From DATEVL01 sp035471625 (lineage in GTDB: Bacteria; Chloroflexota; Anaerolineae; Anaerolineales; E44-bin32), in contig DATIPT010000069.1 in assembly GCA_035471625.1 (NCBI GenBank), positions 18,470-82,469 of the forward strand: a stretch of DNA of 64,000 bases, in the 5' to 3' direction. The position numbers and the translations under genes are program-made. Shown here in pieces: positions 7,361 to 15,365 of this stretch (within the stretch, counting starts at the first letter, position 1; each line of letters opens with the position of its first letter). Under the pieces are notes generated by a model. The model made no database searches. It saw only the letters and a list, made by a program, of their open reading frames with translations, and was not told the origin of the DNA.

Positions 7361-8991
7361 GGCGTATCGAGATCTGGCGTTTCGGGTGAGGGTGGCGCCG
7401 CTTGGTCGTGGTAGGCAGCCAGCCATTCTACCATCTCGTCCTGGCGTCGCTTGCGATCGTCCTGGAGCTTGCGGTCGACCAAGGCCTCCTGGGCGCGGAC
7501 AATATCCTGCTGGGCGGCGGATGGGTTGAGGACGCCCTCGAATGTGAACGTCGCCGTCCCCACATTGGCGACGACGTCCCCAAAGTTCAACATGAGTCCG
7601 ATCGGTCCGCGTCGGTCGACCTCGGTCCCGAGGATGTTTTCGAGCGGGGCCACCTTGCGGGTTTCCCGGCCCAGCGGCTTCTTGTGCAACGAGACGATGT
7701 GGGTCGGGGTGATCTGGTAGAGATCGTTGGCCCAGTCGGCGAACTCGTACAGGAGCCACAAGAAAGCGGCCACGGCGGAGCCGAGTAGCGCCGGATAGAA
7801 GAGCCGCGAAGCCGACAGGCCGATCCAGCCGGCGGCCGACCCAACCGCCAGACCCACGACCACGAGGAGCAGCAGACCTGGGAGGAGCAGGCGCCGGACC
7901 AAGACGGCCAGGTGCTTGCGGTAGGTAATGACTCCAGCCTCCTCGAATCTCGCTTCGAAGCTCCAATGGTCTAGGCCGGCGCGCAAGGGACCGCGACTCT
8001 CGTCGTCAGGGGGCGGGCGCAGCGGGCGGGTGGTCTCGGGAGGTGGGCCGGTCTCGAGGCGTTGGCGCAACGCCGACTGGATCGTCGCCCGGTCGGCCTG
8101 GAGGTTGTTCCGTTGCAGACGCTGGCTGAGCGCCTCGATCGTCGCGGCGAACGGCTCCGGGTGAGGCGTGTCACGGAACGTGATCGCGCCCGTGTAGGTG
8201 CGAACCTCGACATCGCCGAACCCGAGCTGACGACCCAGCAGACCCGACTGAATCTCGACCGACAGGATCATGCGCAGCGGGCTCTCCTGGCGGTTGTCGT
8301 ACAACCCGATGACCTTCTCGAGCCAGATGACGCGCCGGTCGGTGGCGACGTAGTAGTCGTTGCGCCAATCCAGGGCGCGCCAGATCGCCCAACCGGCACC
8401 GAGCGCGAGCATCAGCGAACCGCCGAGGAGCGCCGCCGTCTGGGAGGCCAGGCCGCCGGTCGCCGCCGCGCCGAGGCCGGCCGACACGAGGATCAACGGG
8501 AACAGCAGTCCGCGGGCGAGGACAGCCGGATGCCTGCGCGCCAGGGCGTGGATCACTTCTCCTTCAGCCAGCCAGGTGGGATTGAGGCGGGCCGAAAGAC
8601 GCCGGGAGGCGGTCAGGAAATGAAGCCCGTCGATTGCCTCGGGGTGGGACTCGAGGAAGCGATCGAGGTCATCGGCAGGCCAGCGGTACAAGGTCGCCGG
8701 TGTGGTCGCCCGCAGGGCCCAGGTCGGCGGCCGCGATGCCCGCCGGTGTTCCCCCAAGACGTCCCCGGGTCCGGCAAGGGTGAGTCGACGAAGCTCTTGG
8801 CGTCGGCTGGCGTCGAGGATTTCGACCGACCCGTCCGCCAGGAACAACAAATCGCGCGAGGGGGTCCTCGGAGTAACGATCCACTGTCCCGCGCCGAATT
8901 CGACCGGCCGGAGGGAGATGCGCTCAAGTTCGGCGATGTCGACGCCGGCGAGAAACGGGGCCTGCTGAAGGAGATCGAGGCCGCGGTCCAT
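7357..8991 (-). CDS. cyclic-nucleotide-binding-domain protein with two PH-like membrane modules
   Basis: This 544-residue protein starts with a CRP-type cNMP-binding domain (about residues 1-125; LLQQAPFLAGVDIAELERIS at the start, then a GDVLGE loop). Two modules follow, each with a pair of hydrophobic helices and a bacterial PH-like domain. The pattern DxxxDxYYVATDRRVIWLEK in the first recurs as ANDLYQITPTHIVSLHKKPL in the second. The domain therefore appears duplicated, at about 150-290 and 350-500. A cytoplasmic ligand sensor joined to membrane PH domains suggests membrane-state sensing; the ligand is unknown. The ATG at 8991 lies 12 bases behind a TGC-TACAAT box at 9004-9012. The gene is divergent from ftsK. 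Confidence 0.75.
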   Translation of the reverse strand: MDRGLDLLQQAPFLAGVDIAELERISLRPVEFGAGQWIVTPRTPSRDLLFLADGSVEILDASRRQELRRLTLAGPGDVLGEHRRASRPPTWALRATTPATLYRWPADDLDRFLESHPEAIDGLHFLTASRRLSARLNPTWLAEGEVIHALARRHPAVLARGLLFPLILVSAGLGAAATGGLASQTAALLGGSLMLALGAGWAIWRALDWRNDYYVATDRRVIWLEKVIGLYDNRQESPLRMILSVEIQSGLLGRQLGFGDVEVRTYTGAITFRDTPHPEPFAATIEALSQRLQRNNLQADRATIQSALRQRLETGPPPETTRPLRPPPDDESRGPLRAGLDHWSFEARFEEAGVITYRKHLAVLVRRLLLPGLLLLVVVGLAVGSAAGWIGLSASRLFYPALLGSAVAAFLWLLYEFADWANDLYQITPTHIVSLHKKPLGRETRKVAPLENILGTEVDRRGPIGLMLNFGDVVANVGTATFTFEGVLNPSAAQQDIVRAQEALVDRKLQDDRKRRQDEMVEWLAAYHDQAAPPSPETPDLDTP

Positions 8992-9003
8992 CGGGCGTCG
9001 GTG

Positions 9004-9012
9004 ATTGTAGCA
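9004..9012 (-). promoter_or_regulatory. extended -10 box of the cNMP-binding gene operon
   Basis: The minus strand reads TGC-TACAAT here. The predicted start of transcription is only about 6 bases before the ATG at 8991. It lies back to back with the ftsK promoter. Confidence 0.5.
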
Positions 9013-9046
9013 CGCAGGCCTTGTGTTCAAGCGCACCGCGCCCGAA

Positions 9047-9055
9047 TGCTATAAT
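9047..9055 (+). promoter_or_regulatory. extended -10 box of ftsK
   Basis: TGC-TATAAT at 9047-9055 is a perfect extended -10. It is followed by CCGGAGGA, a strong ribosome binding site, ahead of the TTG at 9077. Any start upstream of about 9062 is excluded by this promoter. Confidence 0.65.
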
Positions 9056-9076
9056 CCTCTTCTCCGGAGGATTTGC

Positions 9077-11449
9077 TTGGCGAAACGCAAAGCGCCATCC
9101 GGGCGAAAGGGCCGGAAATCCACGCGTTCCCGGCCCAGCGCATCCGGTACAACCTACCGGTCTCGGCGGCCTCCCCTCTTGGAGCGCCTGTCTCTCGATA
9201 CCCTCGGCGGGCGCATCGCCGAGTTCGTGGCTTCCCACCGAACCGAGTTGATCGTCGGCGCTATCCTCATCCTGGCGGGGGTCAGCCTGGCGGCGCTCGT
9301 CGCTCCGGGTGGGTCTTCCCTGGCAGCGGCCTGGGCGGCGCTCTTGCGCGGGATGTTCGGGTGGGCGATCTACCTGATCCTGCTCCTGGGGATCCTGGCC
9401 GGGATCGGTTTCTTCCTACGACGGTTCGGGGTACGGCTTCCATCGGTGCGTGGTCGGCGGGTGGTGGGCGGGACGATGCTCCTGCTGGTCCTCGTGGCGG
9501 GGTTGCATGCGCTCGCCGGCGGGACCGATCCCACGATGGGTCGCTTCGCCGCCGCCGATGGGCGCGGGGGCGGCTACCTGGGGGAGTTCGTGTTGGGTGG
9601 TCTGACGGGGGCGCTGGGACTTGCCGGAGCTTGGGTCGTACTGCTGGTGATGGCGCTGGCCGGCGTGGCGCTGGCCCTCGACCTATCGCCCTCGGAAATC
9701 TTGGCGGCAGGGGCAGATACCGCCCGCCGGGCTGGAGAACAGCTGCCACGCCCGACGCGGCAGCGTGACGACAGGCCCCGTCCTCCCTTCGGGCGCCGTC
9801 AGGGTGCGACCGTTGGCCCCCCGGATCTTGGGCCTGTGCCGACGGGCAGTCGGGTTGCCGTCGATCCAGCGCCGGCAATCCCGGTGGCGATCGCAACTAC
9901 GGCCCAGACATCGCGCCCCGCCTCAGCCCCGCTGGAGCCGGCTCCATCACCGGCACCACCACCAACGGTGTGGTCCCTGCCGACGGTCGAGGCGACTCTC
10001 GACAAGGGCGCCGTGGCCCGGGCCGATGATGAATTCGATCGGCAGCGTGCCCGACTCATCGAGGACACTCTGCTCTCCTTCGGCGCGCCGGTGCGCGTCG
10101 TCGAGATCAACCGGGGACCGACGATCACCCAGTTCGGGGTCGAGCCGGACTACACCGAAGGCCGCGCCGGTCGGCGGATGAAGGTCAAGGTCAGCAAGAT
10201 CACGGCCCTGGCTGACGATCTGGCGCTGGCCCTGGCGGCGCCCTCGATCCGCGTGCAGGCGCCGGTGCCCGGCAAGGGCTTTGTTGGGATCGAGGTGCCA
10301 AACACCGAGATCCAGGTTGTGGCCCTGCGCGACGTGATGGAGGCTCCATCGTTCCAGAAGGTAACTTCGCGGCTACGCCTGGGGCTTGGTCAGGATGTCT
10401 CGGGAAGGGCGGTCGCCGCCGATCTGACGGCGATGCCGCACCTGCTGATCGCTGGAACGACCGGCTCGGGGAAGTCGGTGTGCGTCAACGCCATCATCTC
10501 GTGCCTTCTGCTGCAGAACACGCCGGACGACCTGCGCTTCGTCATGGTCGACCCGAAGCGGGTCGAGTTGGCGCCGTACAACAACGTGCCGCACCTGATG
10601 GCGCCGGTCGTCGTCGAGTTGGAGCGGGTCGTCGGGGCGCTGCAGTGGGTGTCGCGCGAGATGAACGATCGCTACACACGTTTCTCCCAGGCCGGCGTCA
10701 GGAACATCGACGAGTACAACCGGCAACAGGAGGCCGCTGGTCAGAAGCGCCTGCCCTATCTCGTCCTAGTGATCGACGAGCTGGCCGATCTGATGATGCT
10801 GGCGCCGGACGAGACCGAGCGAGTGATCACCCGGCTGGCGCAGCTGGCCCGGGCGACCGGGATCCACCTGATCATCGCCACCCAGCGACCTTCCGTGGAC
10901 GTCGTGACCGGTCTGATCAAGGCGAACTTCCCGGCCCGGATCGCCTTCGCCGTGGCGTCTTCGGTCGACAGCCGTGTCGTGCTGGATCAGCCAGGCGCCG
11001 AGCGGTTGTTGGGCCGGGGGGACATGCTGTTCCAGGCCCCCGACAGCGCCGCTCCGCTGCGGATGCAGGGTGCCTATGTGTCGGAGCTCGAGCTGGCCAG
11101 GTTGCTCCAGCACTGGAAGGGCCAGGCGGTCGAGCGCGGCGTCGTGACCCCGCCCCTGGCCCCCAGCGCAATCCCGAGTGGGGTGAAGATGAAGCAAGGC
11201 GCGTTGTGGGACGACGACGGCGCCGAGGACGATGGCACTGATCCGCTGTATGACGAAGCGGTTGAGATCGTCCGGCGTATGCGACGGGCGTCGATCTCGC
11301 TCCTCCAGCGCCGCCTGCGGATCGGCTACACGCGTGCGGCGCGCCTGGTGGATCAGCTGGAGGAGAAGGGCATCATCGGGCCGGCGCAGTCCGGGTCGCA
11401 GGCGCGCGAAGTCCTCGACTTCGGCGAACTGGCCCCCTCGGCCGACTAG
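9077..11449 (+). CDS. ftsK: DNA translocase FtsK/SpoIIIE
   Basis: This 790-residue motor pumps DNA during chromosome segregation at the division septum. The N-terminal part has about four transmembrane helices (about residues 55-200), then a proline-rich linker. The alpha-beta motor carries Walker A GTTGSGKS at about 460-467 and LVIDELADLMML as Walker B. The gamma winged helix is at about 722-785 (EIVRRMRRASISLLQRRLRIGY). The frame is open from 9023, but TATAAT at 9050 and CCGGAGGA at 9064-9071 select the TTG at 9077 (LAKRKAPSGRKG). A BMP-like lipoprotein gene starts four bases after the stop. Confidence 0.95.
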   Translation: MAKRKAPSGRKGRKSTRSRPSASGTTYRSRRPPLLERLSLDTLGGRIAEFVASHRTELIVGAILILAGVSLAALVAPGGSSLAAAWAALLRGMFGWAIYLILLLGILAGIGFFLRRFGVRLPSVRGRRVVGGTMLLLVLVAGLHALAGGTDPTMGRFAAADGRGGGYLGEFVLGGLTGALGLAGAWVVLLVMALAGVALALDLSPSEILAAGADTARRAGEQLPRPTRQRDDRPRPPFGRRQGATVGPPDLGPVPTGSRVAVDPAPAIPVAIATTAQTSRPASAPLEPAPSPAPPPTVWSLPTVEATLDKGAVARADDEFDRQRARLIEDTLLSFGAPVRVVEINRGPTITQFGVEPDYTEGRAGRRMKVKVSKITALADDLALALAAPSIRVQAPVPGKGFVGIEVPNTEIQVVALRDVMEAPSFQKVTSRLRLGLGQDVSGRAVAADLTAMPHLLIAGTTGSGKSVCVNAIISCLLLQNTPDDLRFVMVDPKRVELAPYNNVPHLMAPVVVELERVVGALQWVSREMNDRYTRFSQAGVRNIDEYNRQQEAAGQKRLPYLVLVIDELADLMMLAPDETERVITRLAQLARATGIHLIIATQRPSVDVVTGLIKANFPARIAFAVASSVDSRVVLDQPGAERLLGRGDMLFQAPDSAAPLRMQGAYVSELELARLLQHWKGQAVERGVVTPPLAPSAIPSGVKMKQGALWDDDGAEDDGTDPLYDEAVEIVRRMRRASISLLQRRLRIGYTRAARLVDQLEEKGIIGPAQSGSQAREVLDFGELAPSAD

Positions 11450-11453
11450 CCGC

Positions 11454-12422
11454 ATGGGCGGGCGCCTTCCTCGAAGCCCAGACGTGCGGCCGCGTCGATC
11501 AGCCCGATCGGGCTGCCTGGCGATCTCGATCCTGGCTGCGGCCGTTGCCGTCGTCGCTTGCGGGCGGCCGGCGCCGACAACGGTCGTCCCGACCGAGCCG
11601 GCCCCGGCGACCGCCGTCGTCCCGATTGAGCCAACCCCGTTTCCGTGGATTCTGATCGGCGAGGGCGTGGACTCCGCCGTCGTCGATGCCGTGTCCGGCT
11701 GGGCGGCCGACATGGGAATGGACGCCCAGGTCGGGTCTCCGGGCGCCGTCGATCCGGATGGGTTGATGGCCGCGGTTGGGGCGGAAGCCGAGCTGGCTTC
11801 CGTGGCTGATGCGTGGTCAGACGAAGGGGTCCTGCTGGTCGTCCTCGAGCCGGCCATGATGCGCCCCGGACCGATCGTCAGCACGATCGGCCCTGAGACG
11901 CGCCTGGATCAGGCCGGATTCCTGGCGGGGCTGGCCGCCGGTTATGCGACGAAGTTCGGGGGGGTTGGCCTTGTGGGCGGTGAAGACGGATCGGCCTTCG
12001 CCTCGGGTTTCGGCGAAGGCCTGCGCTACGCGTGCCCGCGTTGCCGGCTTGAGTCGGTCTCGGATCCGGCGGCAGTTCCCTTCGGCGTCGATGTGCTCGT
12101 CGTTCCGCCGGCAACGGACGTGCCCACCGGCCAAGCCGGCCCGGGGGAGGTCTGGCTGGTCCTGACCGGGTCGGCGGCACCGGAAGCGTCGCAGCCGGTG
12201 GCAGCGCGAGTGGCCCTGGTGCCTGAGACCCTCGTCCTGGCGGCGCTGGAAGCTCTGACCAACGGGGAAGCCGGCCACGCGTGGGAGTACGGGGCCGAGA
12301 ACGGTGGGCTGCAAATCACGGAGCTGGATCCGGAGGCCATCAGCCCGGGGCGAGAGCGCCTGATGCGTGAGGCGGAACTCGGGTTGCGCTTGGGGCAACT
12401 GGTTGTCGGGGGCGGAGAATGA
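11454..12422 (+). CDS. lipoprotein distantly related to BMP-family substrate-binding proteins
   Basis: This 322-residue protein has a signal peptide with lipobox VVAC, then a Pro/Thr-rich spacer. Its middle (QAGFLAGLAAGYATKFGGVG) resembles the corresponding stretch of the BMP lipoprotein encoded next (EAAFLAGYAAAATTQTGKVG). It also has the following Gly-rich strand and a FGEGLRYAC segment like the FSLGVDYYN segment. The family link is inferred from these alignments by eye. The canonical N-terminal DTGGIDDKSFN motif is missing, so ligand binding may be changed. The start lies four bases after ftsK, so it is read from the ftsK promoter rather than that of the importer. It may be an accessory binding or sensing protein. 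Confidence 0.6.
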   Translation: MGGRLPRSPDVRPRRSARSGCLAISILAAAVAVVACGRPAPTTVVPTEPAPATAVVPIEPTPFPWILIGEGVDSAVVDAVSGWAADMGMDAQVGSPGAVDPDGLMAAVGAEAELASVADAWSDEGVLLVVLEPAMMRPGPIVSTIGPETRLDQAGFLAGLAAGYATKFGGVGLVGGEDGSAFASGFGEGLRYACPRCRLESVSDPAAVPFGVDVLVVPPATDVPTGQAGPGEVWLVLTGSAAPEASQPVAARVALVPETLVLAALEALTNGEAGHAWEYGAENGGLQITELDPEAISPGRERLMREAELGLRLGQLVVGGGE

Positions 12423-12450
12423 CGCCCCGTTTGCGCCGCCATAGGACTCG

Positions 12451-12459
12451 TGCTATCAT
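12451..12459 (+). promoter_or_regulatory. extended -10 box of the BMP/nucleoside importer
   Basis: TGC-TATCAT at 12451-12459 predicts a transcript start near 12466 and a leader of about 150 bases before the BMP gene. Confidence 0.55.
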
Positions 12460-12472
12460 GCCTCCACCGGTC

Positions 12473-12486
12473 GGTCGGTACCGACC
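12473..12486. promoter_or_regulatory. 14-base perfect palindrome just after the predicted transcript start
   Basis: GGTCGGTACCGACC is its own reverse complement. It sits at about +7 to +20 relative to the predicted start from the -10 at 12454, a usual place for a repressor operator. A second hairpin (CCGGC/GCCGG, 12492-12506) follows. A third (GGAATGA 12556-12562 with TCATTCC 12593-12599) ends one base before the ribosome binding site. Confidence 0.45.
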
Positions 12487-12614
12487 AGGAACCGGCCGCG
12501 CGCCGGAACGAAAGGGGTGATCGCGGGCCGAACCTTGGACGACGACGACCACCTCGGAATGAACACCTTCCCTGCGTGTCGATCTTCAAACCTCATTCCT
12601 AAGGAGACGAAGAC

Positions 12615-13634
12615 ATGAAGAAGACGTACGCCGTGTTATCGCTGCTGCTGGTTGCCTCGTTCGCCTTGGCGGCCTGCGCCGGCGCCGCCCCCGGCGCCGA
12701 GTTCAAGGCCTGCCAGGTGACCGACACCGGCGGCATTGATGACAAGTCCTTCAACCAGACGGCCTGGAAGGGCGTCGAGGACGCCGTCGCCGAGCTGGGG
12801 ATCGAGGGCAAGTTCCTCGAGTCGCAGCAGCAAACCGACTACGAGAAGAACATCAACGCCTTCATCGAGGAAGGCTGCGACATCATCGTCACCGTGGGCT
12901 TCCTGCTCGGTGATGCGACCGCCGCCGGGGCCACCGCGAATCCCGAGGTGAACTTCTCGATCGTCGACTTCGCCTACGATCCGATCGTCCCGAACATCCT
13001 CGGACAGGTCTTCAGCACCAACGAAGCGGCCTTCCTGGCCGGCTACGCCGCCGCCGCTACCACCCAGACTGGCAAGGTCGGGACGTTCGGCGGCATCCAG
13101 ATCCCGCCGGTGACCGTCTTCATGGACGGCTTCTCTCTGGGCGTGGATTACTACAACCAGCAGCACGGGACGGCCGTCGAGGTCCTCGGTTGGGATCCGG
13201 CGACGCAGACCGGCCTGTTCACCGGGAACTTCGAGAGCACCGATGACGGCCGCGCCATGGGCGAGAGCCTGATGGACGAAGGCGCCGACATCATCATGCC
13301 GGTGGCCGGCCCGGTGGGGCTGGGAACCGCGGCTGCCGTTCAGGAGCGCGGTAATGCCTGGATCGTCGGCGTCGACAACGACTGGGCGATCGTGAACTCC
13401 GAGTATGCCGCAGTGATCCTGACCTCCGTGTTGAAGAACATGGACGTCACGACCCTGGCGGCCATCAGGGCGGTGGTCGACGGCACCTTCCAGGGTGGCG
13501 TTACCGTCGGCACGCTGGCCAACGGCGGCGTCGGGCTGGCCCCGCTGACGGGACCAGTTCCGGACGGCCTGCAGGCTGAGCTCGACCAGGTCAAGGCCGA
13601 CATCATCGCCGGCACCATCGCCACCTCTCCGTAG
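12615..13634 (+). CDS. BMP-family (PnrA/NupA-like) nucleoside-binding lipoprotein
   Basis: This 339-residue protein has a signal ending in lipobox LAAC, then CQVTDTGGIDDKSFNQTAWKG, the signature of BMP-type purine-nucleoside-binding proteins. FFxxDFAYDP-like and GVDNDW segments line the expected ligand pocket. It delivers substrate to the ABC transporter encoded at 13793-17966. AAGGAGACGAAG precedes the ATG. A terminator-like hairpin between this gene and the ATPase gene would give more binding protein than transporter. Substrate by family is nucleosides; related systems also take other substrates. Confidence 0.9.
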   Translation: MKKTYAVLSLLLVASFALAACAGAAPGAEFKACQVTDTGGIDDKSFNQTAWKGVEDAVAELGIEGKFLESQQQTDYEKNINAFIEEGCDIIVTVGFLLGDATAAGATANPEVNFSIVDFAYDPIVPNILGQVFSTNEAAFLAGYAAAATTQTGKVGTFGGIQIPPVTVFMDGFSLGVDYYNQQHGTAVEVLGWDPATQTGLFTGNFESTDDGRAMGESLMDEGADIIMPVAGPVGLGTAAAVQERGNAWIVGVDNDWAIVNSEYAAVILTSVLKNMDVTTLAAIRAVVDGTFQGGVTVGTLANGGVGLAPLTGPVPDGLQAELDQVKADIIAGTIATSP

Positions 13635-13660
13635 TTCGAGACTCGCGCAAGGGACTCCCA

Positions 13661-13692
13661 CAGGGGCCGGCACAAGCCGGCCCCTGTCCTTT
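13661..13692 (+). terminator. terminator hairpin between the binding protein and transporter genes
   Basis: CAGGGGCCGGC (13661-13671) pairs perfectly with GCCGGCCCCTG (13676-13686) around an ACAA loop and is followed by TCCTTT. Partial read-through would lower expression of the transporter relative to the binding protein. Confidence 0.75.
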
Positions 13693-13741
13693 AGGGCGGG
13701 GCGCCCGTGGGCCTGGCGCTTGCGCCCATGTGCATGATGCA

Positions 13742-13750
13742 TGGTAGAAT
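13742..13750 (+). promoter_or_regulatory. extended -10 box upstream of the ABC ATPase
   Basis: TGG-TAGAAT at 13742-13750 gives a predicted leader of about 35 bases with CAGGAG before the ATG at 13793. It suggests separate transcription of the ATPase-permease genes. Confidence 0.5.
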
Positions 13751-13792
13751 GGCCGTCCGTCCCCCCCCGCACCGCAGGCATCAGGAGTCGAT

Positions 13793-15352
13793 ATGGCGCC
13801 GATCCTTGAGCTACGCGGCATCACCAAGCGCTTCCCCGGAACTCTGGCCAACGACCATATCGATCTGACCCTCGAACAAGGCGAGATCCACGCCCTGCTC
13901 GGCGAAAACGGTGCCGGCAAGACGACGCTGATGAACGTCTTGTACGGCCTGTACCAGCCCGACGAGGGCGAGATCTTCGTCCGCGGCAAGAAGCTCGAGA
14001 TCCATTCTTCGATCGACGCGATCCGGGCCGGGGTCGGGATGGTCCATCAGCATTTCATGCTGATCCCCGTCTTCACCGTCACTGAGAATGTGATGCTCGG
14101 TCAGGAAATGTTGCGGAGCGCCGTCTTCCTCGATCGGAAGGCCGCCGCCGAACGCGTGCGGGAGATCTCACAGGCCCACGGGCTCGAAGTCGATCCGGAC
14201 GCCTACGTCAAGGATCTGCCGGTCGGCGTCCAGCAACGGGTCGAAATCGTCAAGCTGCTCTACCGGCAGGCCGACATCCTGATCCTCGATGAGCCCACGG
14301 CGGTCCTCACCCCCCAGGAGAGCAATGAGCTCTTCAAGGTGATGCGCTCGCTGGTCGCCGAGGGGAAGTCGATCATCTTCATCACGCACAAACTGCGCGA
14401 AGTCCTGGCCGTCGCCGACCGGATCACGGTGCTGCGTCGGGGGGCGGTCGTAGGTTCGACCTCGCCGGCCAAGGCCGACCGGTCCAAGCTGGCCGAGATG
14501 ATGGTCGGTCGCGCCGTCCAGCTCGAAGTCACCAAAGAGTCGCGTCCTGTCGGTGAGCTCGTCTTGGAAGTAGCCGATCTCGTGGCGCTCGACGAGCGAC
14601 GGCATGTGTCCGTCGATGGGATCAGCCTGGAGGTGCGGGAGGGTGAGATCCTGGGGATCGCCGGCGTTCAGGGCAACGGCCAGACCGAACTGGTCGAAGT
14701 CGTCACGGGACTGCGCCGCGCCGTCTCGGGCCACGTCCGCATCCTGGGCAAGGATGTCATCGGCGCTTCGCCTCGAGCGATCACGGAGCTCGGGACGGCG
14801 CATGTCCCCGAGGACCGGCAGCGCGACGGCCTGGTGCTGTCGTATTCGGTGGCCGACAATCTGGTCCTGCAGACCTACTACTTGGCGCCGCATGCTCGCG
14901 GCGTGACGCTCCGCCCGGAGGCAATCAACACCGCCGCCGAGAAGCTGATCTCGGAGTTCGACATTCGGACGCCGAGCTCCCAGGCGACGGCCGGATCGCT
15001 CTCCGGAGGCAATCAGCAGAAGGTCATCGTGGCTCGGGAGTTCTCGCGGCCGATCCGGCTCCTGGTCGCTTCCCAGCCGACCCGGGGATTGGACGTCGGA
15101 TCGATCGAGTATATCCATCAGCGGATCCTGGAGAAGCGGGAGCAAGGGACTGCGGTGCTCCTGGTGTCTCCCGAGTTGGATGAAGTCCTCCAACTCTCCG
15201 ACCGGATCGCCGTCATGTACCGGGGACACCTGGTGGCGACGGTCGAGGCCGATCGGGTCACCAAGGAGCAGGTCGGGCTGATGATGGCCGGGATCGTCCC
15301 GGAGGGATTGGAAGCCCAGGCCAAAGTCCGCACGGTCGAAGCCACGTTGTAG
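13793..15352 (+). CDS. nucleoside/simple-sugar ABC transporter, double ATP-binding subunit
   Basis: This 519-residue protein has two ABC domains. The first has an intact Walker A GENGAGKTT, signature PVGVQQRVEI and LILDEPTAVLTP. The second has a degenerate Walker A (VQGNGQTE, without the Lys), signature LSGGNQQKV and SQPTRGLD. This one-active, one-degenerate layout is normal in the NupO/RbsA-like family. It energises import through the two permeases encoded next. CAGGAG precedes the ATG, and 13 bases separate it from the first permease gene. Confidence 0.93.
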   Translation: MAPILELRGITKRFPGTLANDHIDLTLEQGEIHALLGENGAGKTTLMNVLYGLYQPDEGEIFVRGKKLEIHSSIDAIRAGVGMVHQHFMLIPVFTVTENVMLGQEMLRSAVFLDRKAAAERVREISQAHGLEVDPDAYVKDLPVGVQQRVEIVKLLYRQADILILDEPTAVLTPQESNELFKVMRSLVAEGKSIIFITHKLREVLAVADRITVLRRGAVVGSTSPAKADRSKLAEMMVGRAVQLEVTKESRPVGELVLEVADLVALDERRHVSVDGISLEVREGEILGIAGVQGNGQTELVEVVTGLRRAVSGHVRILGKDVIGASPRAITELGTAHVPEDRQRDGLVLSYSVADNLVLQTYYLAPHARGVTLRPEAINTAAEKLISEFDIRTPSSQATAGSLSGGNQQKVIVAREFSRPIRLLVASQPTRGLDVGSIEYIHQRILEKREQGTAVLLVSPELDEVLQLSDRIAVMYRGHLVATVEADRVTKEQVGLMMAGIVPEGLEAQAKVRTVEATL

Positions 15353-15365
15353 CGAGGGCGCCGTC

